From NCBI GenBank assembly GCA_904502075.1, contig CAJGDL010000054.1, forward strand, positions 1 through 10,860: a stretch of 10,860 nt of DNA, written 5' to 3'. This DNA comes from an uncultured Alistipes sp. GTDB lineage: Bacteria; Bacteroidota; Bacteroidia; Bacteroidales; Rikenellaceae. Both the position numbers and the translations under genes were made by a program. A model generated the notes under the pieces. The model was not told the origin of the DNA. It was given only the letters and a program-made list of their open reading frames with translations, and made no database searches. The first letter of the stretch is position 1. Each line of letters opens with the position of its first letter. Below, piece after piece: positions 6,918-10,860 of this stretch.

Positions 6918-7301
6918 ATGGCAGAGATGGAAAAGACCAGATATACGGACAGCGAGTTGGAGGAGTTCAGAGAACTTATCCTCAAGAAATTGGCCAATGC
7001 CAAGGCCGATTACGATATTTTGCGTTCCAACATTACGCACGCCTCGTCGAACGACACGGAAGACACTTCACCCACCTATAAGGTACTCGAAGAGGGGGCA
7101 GCCACCCTCTCCAAAGAGGAGAATGAGCGCTTGGCCGCCCATCAGATGAAGTTCATCCGCAACCTTGAATTGGCCTTGATTCGTATCGAAAACAAGACCT
7201 ATGGAATCTGCAAGACAACAGGCAAACTTATTCCGAAGGAGCGCTTGATGCGTGTGCCCCACGCCACGGAGACCATTGAAGCCAAAGAGGCTCGTAAATA
7301 A
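6918..7301 (+). CDS. DksA/TraR-family transcription factor with degenerate zinc finger
   Basis: The family binds RNA polymerase through the secondary channel and, often with ppGpp, tunes initiation at rRNA and other promoters. The 127-residue product has two helical segments (about 10-38 and 64-92) that would form the coiled coil, and DTEDTS (46-51) between them fits the DxxDxA/S tip motif that acts near the catalytic Mg. The C-terminal globule, YGICKTTGKLIPKERLMRVPHAT (from Tyr95), aligns with the DksA zinc finger. Only the first Cys (Cys98) remains: the other three positions are Thr101, Thr119 and Ala122, so it should fold without zinc. From memory, such loss is common in Bacteroidetes members. 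The ATG at 6918 is preferred because it opens the helical frame and sits 23 bases after a good promoter. It is too divergent to name dksA with confidence. Confidence 0.93.
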   Translation: MAEMEKTRYTDSELEEFRELILKKLANAKADYDILRSNITHASSNDTEDTSPTYKVLEEGAATLSKEENERLAAHQMKFIRNLELALIRIENKTYGICKTTGKLIPKERLMRVPHATETIEAKEARK

Positions 7302-7326
7302 CCGAGAAGCTCCAAGCCACGCATAG

Positions 7327-7358
7327 GAGGCTGTCTTGCACCAACGCAGGACGGCCTC
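7327..7358 (+). other. RNA hairpin between the DksA-like gene and the barrel gene
   Basis: GAGGCTGTCTTGC (7327-7339) pairs with GCAGGACGGCCTC (7346-7358) over 13 pairs, two of them G-U, around the loop ACCAAC. The G-U pairs form only in plus-strand RNA; the minus strand would have C-A mismatches, so plus-strand RNA is the likely functional form. It is followed by GTGCTGTATTTAAC rather than a T-run, making it a weak terminator. It may act as an RNA-stability or attenuation element between 6918-7301 and 7388-9415. Confidence 0.5.
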
Positions 7359-7387
7359 GTGCTGTATTTAACAACGACTCAAACTCG

Positions 7388-9415
7388 ATGATATTCGCTC
7401 GCACCATACTCCTCACTCTTCTGATGCTCCTCTTCACGAAGGCGGTTGCCCAAACTCCCGACTCCGTGCAGACCGCATCGTCGAACGAGCAAAAGAGGCT
7501 GGAGCGGTACGAACGGGCCATCGAACGCTACGAAATCCGTCAGCAACGCGATTCGATACGAAAGGCCCTGGAGGAGGCAAGAGTCGATTCGCTCGAGCGA
7601 CTCGACTCGATCCGCAAAAGAGAGATTCAGGAGCAACGCGAACTAAACCGACAAAAGGATTCGATCCGAAGGATGATCAATGCCCTGATCGAAGAGCCCT
7701 CCGACTCCCTTTCGGAGCTGCGCAACGAACGCCTATTCGACAGCATCGAGAGCAAGGCGAGCCGGAGCAAGGTGTCGAAACTGCTCTACGACCTGCTGGT
7801 TACCGAGAAGGAGGAGATTGCCCCCACCCCATCGGGTGTGGTGGTCGACCAAAGCAAGATCTACCAACCCTTCCAAGGACGACGGATTCGGTCGATCGAA
7901 ATCGAGCGTATTCCGGTCTTCGATGCCAACGGCAATTGGTTGGCCCGCACCGCAAACAGCCTCCACATTCAGACCCGCGAACGAGTGATCCGTCGCGACC
8001 TCTTCTTCAAAGAGGGCGACACGATCAACCCCCAGGAGTTGGTACGCAACATGCAGCTCCTGAACAGCCGAAACTACATCTCACAACTTGCCCTGCTGAT
8101 CGTTCCCGATTCGCTTAATTCTCAAGAGGTTACCATGCGCGTATTGGTACGCGACAGTTGGACCATTTCGGTCAATGGCAGTTGGGGAGGCGATGGTGAG
8201 ACCATGGTGGGAATCTTTGATGAAAATATCCTGGGCTGGGGTACCCGCCTGAATGTGGAGACCAACTTCGACCGTCGCGACTTCTCCTACGGAGGCAATA
8301 TCGTGCAATACAAAATGCCCAACATCGGAGGCTCATTCTACTCGGCCGAGATCCTCGGTGGCCGCAAATTTAAGGAGTCAACCCTCCACCTTTCAATTGG
8401 CAAAGAGTTGTTGCGCCCGACAGATTACGGCGTGGGCTCCTCCTTCATCCGCGACAAGACCATCTACAGCGAAGACGAAGAGAACGGAGTGGTCTTCTCC
8501 CGCATCAAGAAGACCGACTTCTGGGGCGGTCTGTCGCACAGCCTGAGGGCCATCCGTGCCAACATCTTCGCCATGTTCCGCCTTACCCGTACCCGATTCG
8601 AGGAGCGTCCCGAAGTGGAAAGCAACCTGAATCCCGCCTACCACGAGAGCGATGAGCTCCTGGGGTCGATCGGTCTTTACCGCGAGCACTTCCTCACCAC
8701 CAACATGATCTACGGCTATGGCACCCGCGAGTATATCGGTACGGGCTATCAGGCCGAGGTGATCGGAGGCTACCATTGGGGTGAGTACCACAACGGCTAC
8801 TACTTGGGCAGCGAGCTCAAGGCGGGTGAATTCTTCCCTTGGGGCTACGCCTTCGGCGGAGTACAGGTGGGCACCTACCTACGCCCCGACGATGGTGCTT
8901 GGTTTCGTAGCCTCTGCAAGGTCGATCTGAAGTACATATCGAACCTTCTTCCGGCCGGCCGCTTCTTTCTACGCGAGTTGGCCAAGTTCAACTACACCCA
9001 GGGGTGGAACCGCATGCAGGGCAACAACGAGACGATCAACTTCAACGACGAGAACGGAATTCGCGCCCTGAAAGAGGTGGATGGAGGAATCAATCGCTGC
9101 ACCCTGAATACCGAAACCGTCCTCTTCACCCCCTATCAACCATGGGGTTTTCGTATCACGCTCTTCGGTTTTGCCGACTTCGGCCTCTTGGGTAACCATG
9201 CAAACCCCTTTCAGAACGACTTCTACTCGGCCATTGGTGTCGGCATCCGCATCAAAAACGAACGCCTGATCTTCAGCGCCATCCAACTTCAGTTGGGAAT
9301 CGCCTTCGGAAAGGCCGGTCTACTGAACGATCGTTGGTACCGCTTCAGCAGCCAGCGCTCGCTGAACGAATTCCGCTTCCGCCCGGAGGCACCCATCCCC
9401 GTCAGCTACGATTAG
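7388..9415 (+). CDS. BamA/TamA-like outer-membrane beta-barrel protein with N-terminal coiled coil
   Basis: The 675-residue product starts with a Sec signal peptide (hydrophobic 7-16, likely cleavage after AVA at 21). Residues about 33-125 are a highly charged Arg/Glu-rich helix, probably a periplasmic coiled coil, with DSI/DSL repeated at 55, 67, 73, 91, 106 and 118. Residues about 166-258 resemble a single POTRA domain: a beta strand IRSIEIERIPVF, then VIRRDLFFKEGDTINPQEL, LLNSRNYI and a final strand EVTMRVLVRDSW. From about 260 to the end there are alternating Gly/aromatic strands typical of an Omp85-superfamily barrel. Bacteroidetes carry several such one-POTRA barrels of unknown cargo; assembly or secretion of outer-membrane components is inferred. 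The C-terminus (PIPVSYD) lacks the terminal Phe common in BamA-type proteins. It may have its own promoter, as the gap to the gene upstream is 86 bases with a hairpin. Confidence 0.85.
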   Translation: MIFARTILLTLLMLLFTKAVAQTPDSVQTASSNEQKRLERYERAIERYEIRQQRDSIRKALEEARVDSLERLDSIRKREIQEQRELNRQKDSIRRMINALIEEPSDSLSELRNERLFDSIESKASRSKVSKLLYDLLVTEKEEIAPTPSGVVVDQSKIYQPFQGRRIRSIEIERIPVFDANGNWLARTANSLHIQTRERVIRRDLFFKEGDTINPQELVRNMQLLNSRNYISQLALLIVPDSLNSQEVTMRVLVRDSWTISVNGSWGGDGETMVGIFDENILGWGTRLNVETNFDRRDFSYGGNIVQYKMPNIGGSFYSAEILGGRKFKESTLHLSIGKELLRPTDYGVGSSFIRDKTIYSEDEENGVVFSRIKKTDFWGGLSHSLRAIRANIFAMFRLTRTRFEERPEVESNLNPAYHESDELLGSIGLYREHFLTTNMIYGYGTREYIGTGYQAEVIGGYHWGEYHNGYYLGSELKAGEFFPWGYAFGGVQVGTYLRPDDGAWFRSLCKVDLKYISNLLPAGRFFLRELAKFNYTQGWNRMQGNNETINFNDENGIRALKEVDGGINRCTLNTETVLFTPYQPWGFRITLFGFADFGLLGNHANPFQNDFYSAIGVGIRIKNERLIFSAIQLQLGIAFGKAGLLNDRWYRFSSQRSLNEFRFRPEAPIPVSYD

Positions 9416-9433
9416 CCCCACCCCTCGGCAGAC

Positions 9434-9464
9434 AAAAAGCCCCGAACAATTGAGTGTTCGGGGC
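9434..9464 (-). terminator. Intrinsic terminator of the GGGtGRT operon
   Basis: On the minus strand, GCCCCGAACA pairs perfectly with TGTTCGGGGC (10 bp, loop of 6) and is followed directly by TTTTT (9438 down to 9434). It begins 39 bases after the stop of the minus-strand gene. On the plus side there is no T-run, so for the convergent barrel gene it is at best a weak terminator. Confidence 0.85.
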
Positions 9465-9502
9465 GTGAAAGGCAACCTTAAATTGCCTATTGAAGTCGAG
9501 AA

Positions 9503-10504
9503 TTACTTCATGATCTCGGCAATGGCCACAGCCACAGCCACGGTAGCACCTACCATGGGGTTGTTACCCATACCCAGGAAGCCCATCATCTCCACGTGTG
9601 CGGGAACCGACGACGAGCCGGCAAACTGAGCATCCGAGTGCATACGACCCATCGTATCGGTCATACCATACGAAGCGGGACCGGCGGCCATGTTATCGGG
9701 GTGCAGCGTACGACCCGTACCACCACCCGAAGCTACCGAGAAGTAGTTCTTACCGGCCAACGTGCGCTCCTTCTTGTAGGTACCGGCAACGGGGTGCTGG
9801 AAACGCGTGGGGTTGGTCGAGTTACCCGTGATCGACACGTCAACGTCCTCCTTCCACATAACGGCTACGCCCTCGCGCACATCGTCCGAACCATAGCAAC
9901 GCACATTGGCGCGCAGACCCTTCGAGTAGGCGGTCTCGTTGACGATCTTCAGCTCACCCGAATAGTAGTCGAACTCGGTCTGTACATAGGTGAAACCGTT
10001 GATGCGCGAGATGATCTTGGCAGCATCCTTACCCAGACCGTTGAGGATCACGCGCAGGGGCTTCTGACGCACCTTGTTGGCCATCTCGGCGATCTTGATG
10101 GCACCCTCGGCGGCAGCGAACGACTCGTGACCGGCCAGGAAGGCGAAGCACTCGGTCTCCTCGCGGAGCAGACGGGCAGCCAGGTTACCGTGACCGATAC
10201 CCACCTTGCGGTCGTCGGCCACCGAACCGGCGATGCAGAAGGCCTGGAGGCCCTCACCGATAGCCTCGGCAGCCTCGGCAGCCGACTTCACGCCCTTCTT
10301 GATGGCGATGGCGGCACCTACGACATAGGCCCAGGCGGCGTTCTCGAAGCAGATGGGCTGCGTCTCCTTACACATCGTGTAGGGGTCGATACCCTTGGCA
10401 TCGCAAATGGCCTTGGCATCCTCTACGCCGTTAATTCCGTATTGAGCCAATACCGCATTGATATGCTCGATGCGGCGGTCATAACTTTCAAACAAATTTG
10501 CCAT
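9503..10504 (-). CDS. GGGtGRT-family protein of unknown function
   Basis: The 333-residue product carries the signature that names the family, GGGTGRT at 260-266, inside a long conserved C-terminal block: LHPDNMAAGPASYGMTD, then GRMHSDAQFAG and GFLGMGNNPMVGAT. I recognise it as the GGGtGRT protein family, whose biochemical role I do not know. The N-terminal half is helical with Ala-rich stretches (55-95, 106-146) and holds Cys34, Cys45, Cys52, Cys90 and Cys119; Cys203 lies later. There is no signal peptide, so it is cytoplasmic. The Gly-rich signature could bind a phosphate or nucleotide, but that is speculation. The NifU-like gene ends 59 bases upstream on the same strand and a terminator follows, so the two form an operon. 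That link suggests a role with Fe-S clusters or metal. Confidence 0.92.
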   Translation of the reverse strand: MANLFESYDRRIEHINAVLAQYGINGVEDAKAICDAKGIDPYTMCKETQPICFENAAWAYVVGAAIAIKKGVKSAAEAAEAIGEGLQAFCIAGSVADDRKVGIGHGNLAARLLREETECFAFLAGHESFAAAEGAIKIAEMANKVRQKPLRVILNGLGKDAAKIISRINGFTYVQTEFDYYSGELKIVNETAYSKGLRANVRCYGSDDVREGVAVMWKEDVDVSITGNSTNPTRFQHPVAGTYKKERTLAGKNYFSVASGGGTGRTLHPDNMAAGPASYGMTDTMGRMHSDAQFAGSSSVPAHVEMMGFLGMGNNPMVGATVAVAVAIAEIMK

Positions 10505-10563
10505 ATATTTCGATTTTTTCGTTTTTTCGTGATGTTAACTTATCCCAATTTCGGCGTGAGCGA

Positions 10564-10860
10564 TTACTCCTGACGGGGATCGATGTACTTGGCAGCCTCC
10601 TTGAAACGGCCATAGCAACCCTTTGCCTTCTCGAGAGCCTCCTCGGCGGGGGTACCCTTCTTGACCATCTCCATAAACTTACCCATGTGGATGAACTCGT
10701 AGCCGATTACCTCGTCGTTCTCGTCGAGGGCCATGCGGGTGCAGTATCCCTCGGCCATCTCCATGTAGCGGGGACCCTTGGCCAGCGTACCGAACATGGT
10801 ACCTACCTGCGAACGGAGGCCCTTACCGAGGTCCTCGAGCGAGGCACCTACGACGAGACC
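10564..10860 (-). CDS. NifU/IscU-like iron-sulfur scaffold-type protein (C-terminal part)
   Basis: The frame enters at the window edge and ends with TAA at 10564-10566, giving 98 residues with the 5' end missing. The visible part begins GLVVGASLEDLGKGLRSQVG and continues with MFGTLAKGPRYMEMAEGYCTRMALDENDEVIGYEFIHMGKF, ending YIDPRQE. From memory this matches the C-terminus of the proteins annotated as Fe-S cluster assembly scaffold that sit beside GGGtGRT genes. Canonical scaffolds hold a cluster on three Cys; those would lie in the missing N-terminal part, except that two Cys (in EGYCTR and KGCYGR) are visible here. An internal Met at 10797 could be mistaken for the start, but the conserved sequence runs on upstream to the edge. 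It is the first gene of an apparent operon with the GGGtGRT gene. Confidence 0.85.
   Translation of the reverse strand, partial: GLVVGASLEDLGKGLRSQVGTMFGTLAKGPRYMEMAEGYCTRMALDENDEVIGYEFIHMGKFMEMVKKGTPAEEALEKAKGCYGRFKEAAKYIDPRQE

Noticed and set aside
972..7384. Shared word ACGACTCAAAC near 974 and near 7374
   Set aside because: An 11-base exact match is expected several times by chance in a window of this size, and the flanks do not match.
9596..10573. 325-residue plus-strand frame over the GGGtGRT gene
   Set aside because: It has low-complexity Gly/Thr/Val/Arg composition and no family motif, and it lies fully opposite a recognised conserved protein. It is a shadow.
10564..10797. A complete 77-residue gene starting at the Met at 10797
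   Set aside because: The conserved scaffold sequence continues upstream in frame to the window edge (GLVVGASLEDLGKGLRSQVG), so this is an internal Met of a longer, cut-off gene.

Overview
The window looks like the chromosome of a gut-type Bacteroidales, most likely Alistipes or a close Rikenellaceae relative. This is inference from several signs: -7 boxes of the Bacteroidetes form TAnnTTTG, a lipoprotein with an acidic stretch after its lipid cysteine, a DksA-like protein with a degenerate zinc finger, an IleRS of the long type 2 form with a GIHH signature, a GGGtGRT protein beside a NifU-like scaffold, and fairly GC-rich coding DNA for this phylum. No phage, transposase, CRISPR array or plasmid gene is visible.

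Layout. Positions 1-700 hold the end of an unrecognised gene and a small lipoprotein. Both are more AT-rich by eye than the rest, and they end in a perfect 56-bp palindrome. Positions 756-1110 carry no credible protein gene but are full of inverted repeats, including a G-quadruplex motif and a 135-bp cloverleaf-like element. A tRNA-Ser(GGA) follows on the minus strand with its own promoter box and terminator. Positions 1402-6776 hold an MsbA-type ABC exporter and isoleucyl-tRNA synthetase, possibly co-transcribed, closed by a strong hairpin terminator. A well-matched promoter then drives a DksA/TraR-family regulator (6918-7301). A structured leader hairpin comes next, and then a BamA/TamA-like outer-membrane beta-barrel protein (7388-9415). 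From the right, a convergent minus-strand pair, a NifU-like Fe-S scaffold (partial) and a GGGtGRT protein, ends at a terminator at 9434-9464.

How the parts fit together. Most of the window is housekeeping: translation (tRNA-Ser, IleRS), transcription control (DksA-like), and envelope biogenesis (ABC exporter, Omp85-like barrel, lipoprotein). The parts most worth a second look are the GXHH active-site signature of IleRS, which suggests natural mupirocin resistance; the GGGtGRT/NifU-like pair, a conserved but functionally unassigned module; and the nested inverted-repeat block next to the tRNA gene. I found no clearly new multi-gene system. The GGGtGRT pair is the nearest candidate.
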